Below are positions 17,099-25,722 of a stretch of 64,000 nt of DNA, piece by piece. The notes under the pieces were generated by a model. The model was given only the letters and a program-made list of their open reading frames with translations. It was not told the origin of the DNA and did no database searches. The DNA is from Tenacibaculum mesophilum (GTDB lineage Bacteria; Bacteroidota; Bacteroidia; Flavobacteriales; Flavobacteriaceae), in assembly GCF_003867075.1 (NCBI RefSeq), contig NZ_CP032544.1, positions 2,102,001-2,166,000 of the forward strand, given 5' to 3'. A program made the translations under genes and the position numbers. Every line of letters begins with the position of its first letter. Within the stretch, counting starts at the first letter, position 1.

Positions 17099-19843
17099 CT
17101 AGTCATTAATTGTCCAAGAAATGTAATATAAAGAACCTATTGCTCCAGCCCCAGGAGCTATAAAATACTCCTTACCAGTAAGGTTTGTACCACCTATTTT
17201 AAATCTTGATTTAATTGCTGGTACTGTATAATTTATTTGAGCATCTATTACTGTTCTAGCATCTACTAATCCCTGTAAAAAAGAAGATTGCCAATAGTAT
17301 TCATCTTGCCAACGGGCATTTATATTAAACCCAAAGTTTTTAAATAAATTTGGATGACCAAATTGAACTTTAACCTTATGTTCCGGTGTGTTAAATGCCG
17401 GCTCAAAATCTGGATCAGAAGTTTTTTCAAAATCAAATTTTGCATAGTTATAGCTCAAACCTAAATCAAAGCCTTTAAAAACCTTAGTTGACATTCCTAC
17501 ACCTACACCATACGAGGTAACATCTGCCTTAGAGTTTGTGTTTACTGAGAAAGCTGTTACATCATTATTTTGAAGCGCTAATAAGGCTTGAGCATTTGGA
17601 GTTCCATCTGCATTAAACCCTCCATAATGAGGAACAAGAACATCTTTAATTGCTGTAAAAGATTCATAATTGTTATAATACCCATTTACATCTAATTCTA
17701 AAATTTTATTGGAGCTTAAATTAACAATACTTCTATACCCTAATTCATATGAAATTACCTTCTCGGGTTTGATTGTGGTTAACTGAGATTTTACAAGGTT
17801 TCCTCTGTCTAATTCAGCTCTTGAGAATGAATTTTCAAAAGCATCTCTACCTGTTAAGGTATTACCTCCTCCAATATTAACAATGTAACGATCTAAGTTT
17901 TCATCAACTCCTCCTATTAAATGACCTGTACCAATTGGAAGTCCAAAGTACTGCTCTTGTAATGTTGGGTTTCTAAATCCTGTTTGATAAGAGGCTCTAA
18001 TTACATGATCTTTATTTTCACCTAAGGCATAATTTAAAGACACCCTTGGAGAATAATTACCTTTAAAGTTTGTCGATTTATCATAACGAATCGAACCTGT
18101 AAACTTCAGTCTTTCTTCTAAAAACTTCTTCTGTAACTGAGTATAAACACCAAATTCATCAAAAGAAATTTTAGAATTTGCGTCTGTAAAAACAGAACCT
18201 TGAGAATTTAAATTAATTTTTCTATATGAACCACCAATTTGGATTTCACCAAACTTAATTATATCACGGAAATTATAGTTACCATCTGCATGGTAATATG
18301 ACGTTTGGTCTGTTAATTTCGCTCCTCCTTCAGGAACTGTTTTAGAAGCTACATCATTAGCCGCTGCATTAAACTCTACTGAACCAGGTTCAAAACGTCC
18401 TATATTAGCAAAGTCTCTAGCTTTTCCATGGCTCCTTCCTTGTGTTAGATAAGCATTTAGGTAATCTCCAAACCAATCTTTATCACTCTTCCAAGCCCTG
18501 TTAATATTAATTGCTTTAAAACGAGAATCAAAATAGTCTCCTGAATCATTTGCTGAATAGTATCCTCTTAAGAAAAAGTTCTTTCCTAAGAACTCTAATC
18601 TATGTTGCTCAAACGAAAATCCGTCTTGAACATATCTATTAGCTCCTTGATAAATATTTTTTCCTCTTGCAAATCTTGAATTCCAAATAATTTCTAAATT
18701 TTCATTCTCCCAAGGACGGTAATGCAAAGAAGCATCAAACTTTAAACCATTTGAGTCATAATCTACTAAACTTGATTCATCATAACCTGTTCTTGTTATT
18801 TTTTCATCAGGTAAACTGTTTATGATTGCCGGGGTAATTAAAGGGTTTGTTTTACTTGCCTCAGTTGCAATTTGTTTTAAAGTAGCTCCTACTTCGTCTC
18901 CATACACGTTTATACCGTCATATCCAGGTAAAGTTCTATCTCCTCCAATAGCAACTCCACCTATTCCTGTAGAGTTCCCTGTATTATTCGCATGCCATTC
19001 TTCTGACTTATAATAGGTTAAATTAACCTTACCTGCTATCTTCTCATTAAATTTATAGGCCATACGAATACCAAAATCATAAAAAGGATTATTTCCTGCC
19101 GCATCTTGTGATGTGAATCCTGTTTTAAAATAAGTGCTAATTCCTGAATGTTTAAACGGGTTCTTGCTTTTAAGAAGCATAATTCCATTAAATGCATTTG
19201 CTCCATATAAAGCAGATGCTGCACCTGGTAAGACTTCAACGCTTTCTACATCTAAATCAGACGTACCTGCTAAATTCCCCATAGAGAAAGTTAATGCAGG
19301 AACCGCAGTATCCATTCCATCAACCAACTGTACAAAACGTGTATTTTCAAATGAAGAAAAACCTCTTGTATTAATTGACTTGAAACCATAACCACTTTCT
19401 CTAAGGTCTATTCCTTTTAAGTTTGCCATTCCATCATAATAGGTTACAGAAGTATTCTTTTTTATATCATTTATACCTATTCTTTCAATAGTTACTGGCG
19501 ATTCAATAACTCGTTCTGGAGATCGAGATGCAGAGATTACAACTTCATCTAATGCTGTATTTTCTTTTAAAATTATATTTATTTCTTGCTCTTTAGAAGT
19601 TACTTCAATTAATTCTGTTTTGTAGCCGAAAGCTGAAACTTGAATTATAAAAGGGTAATTTGATTTTGTAGCTAATATGAAAGTTCCATCAGAACTCGAA
19701 GTAGTTCTATCACTTCCTATTAGCACTACTGCATTGGAAAACGGCTCTAAATATTCATCGTAAACCTTTCCGTTTATTGTAGTTTGCGCATATATTGACA
19801 CACTACAAATTACCAAAAACATGGTTAGTAGTTTTTTAAACAT
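17099..19843 (-). CDS. TonB-dependent receptor with carboxypeptidase-regulatory-like N-terminal domain, cassette A
   Basis: A 914 aa outer-membrane receptor. The signal peptide is at 1-19. A carboxypeptidase-regulatory-like domain spans about 20-100 (TINGKVYDEYLEPFSNAVVL). The plug covers about 105-225, with VVISASRSPERVIESPVTIE, FVQLVDGMDT and VEVLPGAASALYGANAFNGI. A 22-strand-type barrel follows. It imports an unidentified ligand using TonB energy. A TonB-C-terminal-domain gene lies 39 bases upstream in the same direction. The whole pair has a paralogous copy at 60378-64000, and the two receptors resemble each other along their entire length. No substrate-specific neighbour is present. Confidence 0.92.
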   Translation of the reverse strand: MFKKLLTMFLVICSVSIYAQTTINGKVYDEYLEPFSNAVVLIGSDRTTSSSDGTFILATKSNYPFIIQVSAFGYKTELIEVTSKEQEINIILKENTALDEVVISASRSPERVIESPVTIERIGINDIKKNTSVTYYDGMANLKGIDLRESGYGFKSINTRGFSSFENTRFVQLVDGMDTAVPALTFSMGNLAGTSDLDVESVEVLPGAASALYGANAFNGIMLLKSKNPFKHSGISTYFKTGFTSQDAAGNNPFYDFGIRMAYKFNEKIAGKVNLTYYKSEEWHANNTGNSTGIGGVAIGGDRTLPGYDGINVYGDEVGATLKQIATEASKTNPLITPAIINSLPDEKITRTGYDESSLVDYDSNGLKFDASLHYRPWENENLEIIWNSRFARGKNIYQGANRYVQDGFSFEQHRLEFLGKNFFLRGYYSANDSGDYFDSRFKAININRAWKSDKDWFGDYLNAYLTQGRSHGKARDFANIGRFEPGSVEFNAAANDVASKTVPEGGAKLTDQTSYYHADGNYNFRDIIKFGEIQIGGSYRKINLNSQGSVFTDANSKISFDEFGVYTQLQKKFLEERLKFTGSIRYDKSTNFKGNYSPRVSLNYALGENKDHVIRASYQTGFRNPTLQEQYFGLPIGTGHLIGGVDENLDRYIVNIGGGNTLTGRDAFENSFSRAELDRGNLVKSQLTTIKPEKVISYELGYRSIVNLSSNKILELDVNGYYNNYESFTAIKDVLVPHYGGFNADGTPNAQALLALQNNDVTAFSVNTNSKADVTSYGVGVGMSTKVFKGFDLGLSYNYAKFDFEKTSDPDFEPAFNTPEHKVKVQFGHPNLFKNFGFNINARWQDEYYWQSSFLQGLVDARTVIDAQINYTVPAIKSRFKIGGTNLTGKEYFIAPGAGAIGSLYYISWTIND

Positions 19844-19882
19844 ATTGTTTATTTTAATTATTTTTGTATTGAGTTACTTATG

Positions 19883-20617
19883 TTATTCATCAAGAGCGAA
19901 CATGATTGGGAAACCATATTTTACAGATGTTTCTCCTCCTGATTTTTTTGCTGGAATAAATTGTGGCAATTGAGATACCACTCGAACAGCTTCATTATTT
20001 AATAATTCTCCATTTTTAGGTCCTAAAGTTTTAATATTCTTAACCTGACCATTTTTATCAATAATAAAACGCACCCAAACTTCTCCTTGTATAGATTCTT
20101 TTACTGCTTGACTAGGATATCTAAAATGTTTTTGAATGTGTTTTACCATTTCCATATTAAAGCAATCTAACCTTTCGTTCTTTTTTGCTTTTTTACATGC
20201 AGTAAACAGAGGTATTTTGTCTACAGTAGAGAACTTTTCTGCTTTTCGTACTTCTTCTGCTGATAATTTACTTGTTAAGTTTTCAAGGTTACTTTTAAAA
20301 GTTAAAGGTTTACTTAACTCTGTTTGCGAAGTTGTACTTTTTATTGCTGCCGTTCCTGCTCCTGACAAATTTGTAGCATTTGAAACTACTTTCTTTTTCG
20401 AAATTTCTCTCTTTTTTAAATACCTTCTATTGGCAGATACTTTTACAGAGATTTGTCTTGTTCCTTTATTTTTTTTGTCTTTTGGAGCAATAGTACATTT
20501 TGTTATACTATTTAAATCTACTAAAGACTCTTCTGGCGTCTCACATACTTCTCGTTGCGACATTACATTGGTTACATAAAAGCAAACTAACGTAATTAAT
20601 AAAATAATTTTTCTCAT
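19883..20617 (-). CDS. Secreted TonB C-terminal-domain protein, cassette A
   Basis: A 244 aa protein. The N-terminus MRKIILLITLVCFYVTNVMSQ looks like a signal peptide rather than a TonB anchor, and there is no proline-rich linker. A cysteine pair (CETPEESLVDLNSITKC) is followed by a basic segment (RRYLKKREISKKK), a second pair (CKKAKKNERLDC), and a TonB C-terminal domain from about 150 to the end (FRYPSQAVKESIQGEVWVRF, GFPIMFAL). TonB C-terminal domains touch the TonB box of receptors. With the receptor gene 39 bases downstream, a dedicated partner role is likely, but how it would reach inner-membrane energy without an anchor is unclear. The four cysteines recur in two paralogues in this window. 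Confidence 0.8.
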   Translation of the reverse strand: MRKIILLITLVCFYVTNVMSQREVCETPEESLVDLNSITKCTIAPKDKKNKGTRQISVKVSANRRYLKKREISKKKVVSNATNLSGAGTAAIKSTTSQTELSKPLTFKSNLENLTSKLSAEEVRKAEKFSTVDKIPLFTACKKAKKNERLDCFNMEMVKHIQKHFRYPSQAVKESIQGEVWVRFIIDKNGQVKNIKTLGPKNGELLNNEAVRVVSQLPQFIPAKKSGGETSVKYGFPIMFALDE

Positions 20618-20682
20618 GCCTTAAAGGTTTAACATTTTTCCAATCAAACAATTACACTTGTTACTCATGAAAATTTGGCATG

Positions 20683-20690
20683 CAAAGGTA
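20683..20690 (-). promoter_or_regulatory. Candidate -7 box for TonB-like/receptor cassette A
   Basis: On the minus strand the sequence is TACCTTTG, matching TAnnTTTG, about 65 bases upstream of the TonB-like start. The -33 part is not clear. Confidence 0.4.
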
Positions 20691-20726
20691 TTCTTTTTTT
20701 TACATAAAATAAACTATTTTAACACT

Positions 20727-21434
20727 CTAATAATCAGAACTGTTTAAACTAAAAATCATAGGAAAGCGATATAACACTCTAGCATTTTTGCTTTGTTGTT
20801 TTCCTGGAATAAAATCAGGCAATAGTAGTACAATTCTTTTTGCTTCTTTTTTTAATATTTTAGGCACATTAATTCCTTCTGTCTTAACCTCAGTCACCTT
20901 ACCCATTTCATTTATAACAAAACTCACTAAAACTTCTCCTTCTAACCCTTTTTCTATAGCTTCTTCTGGATAAACTAAGGTGGTCATTATATGGTCTTGC
21001 ATTTTATAATTAAAGCAATCTTCTTTTTCTTTTAATGATTCTTTGCATGACAAGAATGCAGGAATTTCTTCAACTACATCAAAAGAAATTGATTTTTTTG
21101 TTGTTTCTTTTATAATAGGATAAACATTTCCTAAACTACATTCAGCTAGCTCATTTAATGTATTTATTCTCTTTAAACTTTTTGCTTCAATACCTTCTGC
21201 AAAACTAATTACTTTCTCAAAATAAATACGTTTTCTTACGTGCCTTCTACTAGGAACAGTAGTTACTATAACTGAAGCTTCTGTATTATTGCTTTCTACT
21301 TTCTTTTCTGCTAAACACTTGTGAACTATATTTACATCTACTGAATGAATACTTTCAGATGTACATTTCTCTTGCGCACTAACAGCTTGCATACTGAAAT
21401 ACAATAATAAAAGGGGGATTATTTTTTTCATCAT
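20727..21434 (-). CDS. Secreted TonB C-terminal-domain protein, third paralogue
   Basis: A 235 aa divergent paralogue of the cassette TonB-like proteins. It has a signal peptide ending near AVSAQ (21), a first cysteine pair CTSESIHSVDVNIVHKC with the same 15-residue spacing as the other two, a basic segment RRHVRKRIYFEKV, a second pair CKESLKEKEDC, and the TonB C-terminal domain (LVYPEEAIEKGLEGEVLVSF, FPMIFSLN). It has no receptor of its own directly downstream; the next gene is the cassette A TonB-like gene, 109 bases away with a separate promoter core. It is probably periplasmic, and the partner is unknown. Confidence 0.78.
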   Translation of the reverse strand: MMKKIIPLLLLYFSMQAVSAQEKCTSESIHSVDVNIVHKCLAEKKVESNNTEASVIVTTVPSRRHVRKRIYFEKVISFAEGIEAKSLKRINTLNELAECSLGNVYPIIKETTKKSISFDVVEEIPAFLSCKESLKEKEDCFNYKMQDHIMTTLVYPEEAIEKGLEGEVLVSFVINEMGKVTEVKTEGINVPKILKKEAKRIVLLLPDFIPGKQQSKNARVLYRFPMIFSLNSSDY

Positions 21435-21790
21435 GATCTATTCAGGTTAATACATGATAACTCAAAAGAGTAAACACTTCATTTAACTATACATACTTTG
21501 TAAGTAAAGATTATAATTACTAGGTATGGCATTATACTAATAAAATTAATTACGTTAAGGCTTTTAATTTATTGTTAGTTAATAAATATGAATAGAATCG
21601 TCTAAATATTGTTTGTGAAGTTTTATTATTTTTCATTTTCAGGGGGATAAAATGGTTAAAAATATAATTTACAATGCTTTATAAAACATATAAAAAGCAA
21701 CATTAGGGATTATAAATATAACAAAAAAGAACTTAAAGTTTTAATTATTTAAGTCCTTTTTAAGTTATGTTTGCGTTTTTTTACTGTAAA
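21435..21790 (-). other. 356-base intergenic region between hflX and the TonB-like genes
   Basis: Very AT-rich. It contains the hflX terminator (21723-21761) near its hflX side and presumably the promoter of the TonB-like gene at the other end, although no TAnnTTTG core in the right orientation was found there. A 10-codon ATG frame at 21651 preceded by AGGGGG is too short to call. Confidence 0.5.
21723..21761 (-). terminator. Intrinsic terminator after hflX
   Basis: On the minus strand, AAAAAGGACTTAAA pairs with TTTAAGTTCTTTTTT with one mismatch and a 10-base loop. A T-run follows, 30 bases past the hflX stop. Confidence 0.7.
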
Positions 21791-22990
21791 CTAATATTCT
21801 TGATATAGAAAATCATTATATGGAAAACGTTGAATATGTATTTTCTTTACCTCCTCATATACTTTCTCTTTAAAATTTTCTAAATTATCTTTATTTAAAG
21901 CTGAAATAAAAATACTTTCCGTTTCTAAGTCATTCATCCAGGTTTTTTTCCAGTCCTCTAATGTATAATGTTCTTTTGTTTTTTCTGTTATCAAATCATC
22001 TTCATCAATAGTTTCATGAGTATAAGCGTCTATTTTATTAAATACCATAACTGTCGGCTTATCTTTACTATCTATTTCATCTAAAATTTTATTTACAGAA
22101 GCTATATGATCTTCAAAGTTTGGATGTGAAATATCTACGACATGTAATAATAAATCTGCTTCACGAACTTCATCTAAAGTAGACTTGAACGACTCTACTA
22201 ATTGTGTTGGTAATTTTCTAATGAACCCAACGGTGTCTGTCATTAAAAAAGGAATATTTTTTATTACCACCTTTCTAACTGTAGTATCTAATGTTGCAAA
22301 CAGTTTATTCTCTGCAAAAACCTCACTTTTACTAACAACATTCATCAAGGTAGATTTACCAACATTGGTATATCCTACCAAAGCAACACGCACCATTTTT
22401 CCACGATTTTTTCGTTGTATAGACATTTGCTTGTCAATAGTTACTAATTTCTTTTTTAGCAACGAAATTTTATCTCGAATAATACGTCGGTCAGTTTCTA
22501 TTTCTGTTTCTCCAGGACCACGCATACCAATACCTCCTTTTTGCTTGTCAAGGTGTGTCCACATTCTGGTTAATCGAGGTAATAAATATTGGTATTGTGC
22601 TAATTCTACTTGAGCTTTTGCTGAGCTTGTTTGTGCTCTACTTGCAAAAATATCAAGTATTAAGTTGGTTCTATCTAAAATTTTACAATCTAAAAAACGT
22701 TCAACATTTCTAAGTTGCGCAGGTGACAGCTCATCATCAAAAATAGCTGTTCCAATATCATTGGAATCTATATACGCTTTTACATCTTCTAGTTTACCTG
22801 TTCCAATAAAAGTTTTTGGATGGGGTTTATCTAATTTTTGAACAAACCTTTTTACAGCTACTCCTCCTGCTGTAAGTGTTAAAAACTCTAGCTCATCTAA
22901 ATATTCTTCTGATTGTTTTTCATCTTGATGCTGGGTTATAATACCTATTAAAACCGCTTTTTCTGATATGGCTTCTCTTGTTTCTATCAT
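21791..22990 (-). CDS. hflX: Ribosome-associated GTPase HflX
   Basis: A 399 aa GTPase that splits or rescues stalled ribosomes. The N-terminal HflX domain holds GGVAVKRFVQKLDKPHPKTF and the glycine-rich loop GGIGMRGPGETEIETDRR. The G domain follows with G1 GYTNVGKST (206-214), G3 DTVGF (252-256) and G4 NKID. The frame is open three codons further with a TTG, but the ATG at 22988-22990 (MIETREAI) is the natural start. The gene is monocistronic: a terminator follows and the uracil-DNA glycosylase gene ends 61 bases upstream. Everything expected for the family is intact. Confidence 0.95.
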   Translation of the reverse strand: MIETREAISEKAVLIGIITQHQDEKQSEEYLDELEFLTLTAGGVAVKRFVQKLDKPHPKTFIGTGKLEDVKAYIDSNDIGTAIFDDELSPAQLRNVERFLDCKILDRTNLILDIFASRAQTSSAKAQVELAQYQYLLPRLTRMWTHLDKQKGGIGMRGPGETEIETDRRIIRDKISLLKKKLVTIDKQMSIQRKNRGKMVRVALVGYTNVGKSTLMNVVSKSEVFAENKLFATLDTTVRKVVIKNIPFLMTDTVGFIRKLPTQLVESFKSTLDEVREADLLLHVVDISHPNFEDHIASVNKILDEIDSKDKPTVMVFNKIDAYTHETIDEDDLITEKTKEHYTLEDWKKTWMNDLETESIFISALNKDNLENFKEKVYEEVKKIHIQRFPYNDFLYQEY

Positions 22991-23051
22991 ACATTGCAAA
23001 AATACAAATTTATCAATGCATGTATTTAACTTTCTTTTAGTATTAAAATCA

Positions 23052-23615
23052 CTATATCAGCTTTTTTACCGTGTTTTTTAACATAGGTAAAACTTCTTTT
23101 TCAAACCATGGGTTTTTGGTCAACCAAAATCGATTTCTTGGTGATGGATGGGGTAATACAAAATACTTAGGTAAGTATTCTCCAAAAGTATTTACTGTTT
23201 CTGTAAGTGTACGTTTTGCTTTCTCTTTCAAATAATAGTTTTGAGCATACATTCCTATTAAAATAATCAGCTTAACTTCTGATATTTCTTTTAATAAAGG
23301 TTGATGCCACTGTGGAGCGCATTCTTTTCTTGGTGGTAAATCTCCTGATTTTCCTTTTCCTGGATAACAGAAACCCATAGGTATTATTCCAAAGTTATTG
23401 GTATCATAAAACTTCTTATCAGTAACACCCAACCATTTCCTAAGCTGTTTTCCACTAGCATCATCCCAAGGAATCCCAGACTGATGTACTTTGGTTCCAG
23501 GTGCTTGACCTACAATAATGATTTTGGATTTTTTACTAGCAAGAACTACAGGATTGGGTTCTATATATTTCTCACAAATCTTACAGTTTTTTATTTCGTT
23601 TAACAGATTCTCCAC
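23052..23615 (-). CDS. Uracil-DNA glycosylase family protein, family-4-like with Fe-S cysteines
   Basis: A 187 aa protein of the uracil-DNA glycosylase superfamily. Motif A is GQAPGTKVHQSGIPW (36-50) and motif B is HPSPRN (156-161). Four cysteines, Cys11 and Cys14 (CKIC), Cys83 (GFCYPG) and Cys99 (KECAPQW), have the spacing seen in family 4/5 enzymes, where they hold a [4Fe-4S] cluster. It is expected to remove uracil or another damaged base in base-excision repair. The order of motifs is complete and the length is normal. The exact family and base specificity need a phylogeny. Confidence 0.87.
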   Translation of the reverse strand: MENLLNEIKNCKICEKYIEPNPVVLASKKSKIIIVGQAPGTKVHQSGIPWDDASGKQLRKWLGVTDKKFYDTNNFGIIPMGFCYPGKGKSGDLPPRKECAPQWHQPLLKEISEVKLIILIGMYAQNYYLKEKAKRTLTETVNTFGEYLPKYFVLPHPSPRNRFWLTKNPWFEKEVLPMLKNTVKKLI

Positions 23616-23640
23616 ACTGTAAAGTTACTATTTATGTATA

Positions 23641-23678
23641 AAAAAACACTCGTTTACATCATAAAACGAGTGTTTTTT
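23641..23678 (-). terminator. Strong intrinsic terminator downstream of the 34-codon ORF
   Basis: AAAAAACACTCGTTT and its complement form a 15-base stem around an 8-base loop, with a T-run on the minus-strand exit. It begins 20 bases after the small ORF's stop codon and ends transcription before the glycosylase gene. Confidence 0.85.
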
Positions 23679-23698
23679 AGATTCTAACTATTTAAACC

Positions 23699-23803
23699 TT
23701 AATTATTAATTGCATAACTAGCACCATTACCTAAATCTGATAAAAATGCCATAATAGTTTTCATAAATCTTTTTCCTTTTTTGATTAGTAGTTGTCTTTT
23801 CAT
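23699..23803 (-). CDS. Putative small peptide gene (34 codons), function unknown
   Basis: An ATG-to-TAA frame. The first 13 residues are strongly basic (MKRQLLIKKGKRF), then MKTIMAFLSDLGNG and a short polar end ASYAINN. An internal ATG at codon 14 is preceded by AAGGAAAAAG, a good ribosome site, so a 21-residue product is an alternative. A strong terminator follows directly. Lacking relatives to compare, I do not assign a function. The size and shape are compatible with a small amphipathic peptide, a leader or a regulator, or with a chance frame. A coding signal cannot be proven at this length, but the compact ORF-plus-terminator unit suggests a real transcript. Confidence 0.4.
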   Translation of the reverse strand: MKRQLLIKKGKRFMKTIMAFLSDLGNGASYAINN

Positions 23804-23862
23804 TTTTTAGATATTTTATTAATTTCCCTTAGGTAAAATTAACATACAACTACTTGATGGCT

Positions 23863-23902
23863 AATAGGTTTTTCGCCCTTTTCAACCTATTAAAAACCTA
23901 TT
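23863..23902 (-). terminator. Hairpin downstream of the 120-residue unknown gene
   Basis: AATAGGTTTTT at 23863-23873 pairs with AAAAACCTATT at 23892-23902. A third copy, AACCTATT, lies in the loop and could pair alternatively. It is placed 32 bases after the stop of the gene at 23934 and could be a terminator or an attenuator-like structure before the small ORF. Confidence 0.45.
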
Positions 23903-23933
23903 TTTTAACAGGTTAAAAAAATGTTTTGATTTT

Positions 23934-24296
23934 TTATGAGATCTTTATAAAATCATCAAAAGCAACATAATAAGGTTTATCTTTAAACACAGGTAAATCT
24001 ACACTTTCAGCATTTGCTATTCCTATACCTGCATACCAAACCTTTGCATTTTGTTTTTCTGCGTGTTTTTTAAAAGTTTCCATCCACAATACATCATATT
24101 CTTGGGGTGACTGTATATTGTTCGTAGTTTTTACTAATACAAAAATGGTAGGCTCTCCTTTTTTAAACAACACAAACTGTGGATGCTTTTTCAACTCGCT
24201 ATTTATTGCAACAAATTCATATCCCATTTCTTGCAGTTTTTTACCCACAATATTCATTCCTAAATTGTGAAGTTCTTGCTTAGTAAGTTCTTGCAT
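23934..24296 (-). CDS. Conserved flavobacterial protein of unknown function, coupled to the DEAD-box helicase
   Basis: A 120 aa soluble protein without signal peptide. It opens MQELTKQELHNLGMNIVGKK and has a mixed alpha/beta pattern with KKHPQFVLFKKGEPTIFVLVK and YAGIGIANAESVDLPVF. Close relatives in databases are often labelled as a subunit of the Na+-translocating NADH:quinone reductase, which the sequence does not support: there are no flavin, iron-sulfur or membrane motifs. Its ATG overlaps the TAA of the helicase by one base (TAATG), so the two are translationally coupled, which hints at an RNA-related role (inference). Confidence 0.75.
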   Translation of the reverse strand: MQELTKQELHNLGMNIVGKKLQEMGYEFVAINSELKKHPQFVLFKKGEPTIFVLVKTTNNIQSPQEYDVLWMETFKKHAEKQNAKVWYAGIGIANAESVDLPVFKDKPYYVAFDDFIKIS

Positions 24297-25654
24297 TATT
24301 TACGTTTCTTATTGCGTTTGTTATAATTTTTATCTCCTCTTGTTTTTGGCTTTTTGTACTTCTTGGCAAGCTCTCTTCTATAAGAACCTCCTTGGTTTGT
24401 TTTTTTATTCTTTTCCTTTTTCTCGTGAAAAGCGGGACCTGGAATGTATTCTTGAGAAGTTCTGTTTTTATTTACTTCTCTTTCTTCTTTCGGACGTTCT
24501 TCTTCCGTTAATTGCTTGGTTATTTCAACTTGTTCTGGAATTTCTTCCTTTGGAATTGTGTAATCCATCAATTCCTCAATTCGTTGTTTTGCTTCCTGCT
24601 CTTTTTCCGTAGCGAATAAAATTGCTTTTCCTTCTCTTTCTGCACGACCTGTACGACCAATTCTGTGCATATAGTTTTCGGGGAAGTGTGGCACATCAAA
24701 ATTGATTACATGTGTTACTTCTTCTAAATCTAATCCACGTGCAATTACATCGGTAGCTATTAAGATTCGTTTTTCTCCTTTGTTGAATTGTTCTATAGAG
24801 CGCAAACGGTAGTTTTGTGTTTTATTTGAATGAATTACACAGGCTTGTGATGGATATTCTTCGACTACACAATCAAATAGTCTGTCTGCATTTCTTTTAT
24901 TAGGTGCAAACACCAACACTTTACTAAACTCTGATTTATCAAATAATAAATAGTTTAATAAGTTGACTTTTGTATAAAAATTAGGAACATCATAGCTTAT
25001 TTGCTGAATGTTATCTAATGGTGTTCCACTTACTGCAATTGCTATTTTATGTGGAGCAATAAAAAAATCATCAATTAATGCTTCAACATCCTCAGTCATA
25101 GTTGCTGAAAACATGATGTTTTGACGTCTTTGAGGTAATAAATCAAAGATGTTTAACAACTGAAAACGAAAACCTAAATCAAGCATTACATCTACTTCAT
25201 CAATGACTAATTTTTGAATAGACTTTAATTTTAATACGTTACTTAACGCTAAATCGTACAAACGTCCTGGTGTGGCAACAATAATGTCAGCTCCTTGCAT
25301 TACTGCTTCATTATGGCGATTTAAATTAACTCCGCCATATACACCTACAGTTCGTAAAGTGATGTATTTAGCTAGCTTTTCTATCTCTTCTACCACCTGA
25401 ACCACTAATTCTCGTGTAGGTACTAATATCATCACCCTTGGGTGTTGTTGTTTTGAAAACTTTAAATCACGTAATATTGGGAGTAAGTACCCAAAAGTTT
25501 TACCTGTACCTGTTTGTGCAATCCCTACCACATCTTTTCCTGAACGAATTACAGGAAATGCTTGTTCTTGAATAGGTGTTGGATTTACGAAACCTAATTC
25601 TTCAATTGAATTTCTTAGTGGATTTGATAATTCTAAATCTTGAAAAGTCGTCAT
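24296..25654 (-). CDS. DEAD-box ATP-dependent RNA helicase
   Basis: A 452 aa cytoplasmic RNA helicase. The Q motif region is NPTPIQEQAFP, motif I AQTGTGKT (46-53), motif Ia PTRELV, motif II DEVD (instead of DEAD), motif III SAT, and motif VI HRIGRTGRAEREG. After the core a lysine-rich tail (about 385-452, e.g. KKYKKPKTRGDKNYNKRNKK) probably binds RNA. The ATG at 25652-25654 (MTTFQDLELS) is chosen over an upstream TTG because helicases of this group begin just there. It shares a TAATG junction with the downstream unknown gene. RhlE-like enzymes of this size act in ribosome assembly or cold adaptation; which applies is not decidable here. Confidence 0.93.
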   Translation of the reverse strand: MTTFQDLELSNPLRNSIEELGFVNPTPIQEQAFPVIRSGKDVVGIAQTGTGKTFGYLLPILRDLKFSKQQHPRVMILVPTRELVVQVVEEIEKLAKYITLRTVGVYGGVNLNRHNEAVMQGADIIVATPGRLYDLALSNVLKLKSIQKLVIDEVDVMLDLGFRFQLLNIFDLLPQRRQNIMFSATMTEDVEALIDDFFIAPHKIAIAVSGTPLDNIQQISYDVPNFYTKVNLLNYLLFDKSEFSKVLVFAPNKRNADRLFDCVVEEYPSQACVIHSNKTQNYRLRSIEQFNKGEKRILIATDVIARGLDLEEVTHVINFDVPHFPENYMHRIGRTGRAEREGKAILFATEKEQEAKQRIEELMDYTIPKEEIPEQVEITKQLTEEERPKEEREVNKNRTSQEYIPGPAFHEKKEKNKKTNQGGSYRRELAKKYKKPKTRGDKNYNKRNKKRK

Positions 25655-25670
25655 TAACAATAATTTGATG

Positions 25671-25678
25671 CAAAGGTA
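25671..25678 (-). promoter_or_regulatory. Candidate -7 box for the helicase gene
   Basis: Minus-strand TACCTTTG matches TAnnTTTG, 17 bases upstream of the helicase ATG. It implies a very short leader. Confidence 0.4.
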
Positions 25679-25722
25679 CAACCAATATTTTGTATATTTA
25701 AGGGAGTAAATCCTTTTTGATT

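Larger units (their letters stand above)
23616..23933 (-). other. 318-base region holding a small ORF, two hairpins and AACCTATT repeats
   Basis: Between two minus-strand genes. It contains a terminator hairpin (23641-23678), a 34-codon ORF (23699-23803), a second hairpin (23863-23902), and several copies of ACCTATT/AATAGGT in both orientations at 23863-23915. No plus-strand gene was seen. Confidence 0.6.

Noticed and set aside
21651..21683. Ten-codon ATG frame preceded by AGGGGG
   Set aside because: Too short to support; the purine run may be chance in AT-rich intergenic DNA.
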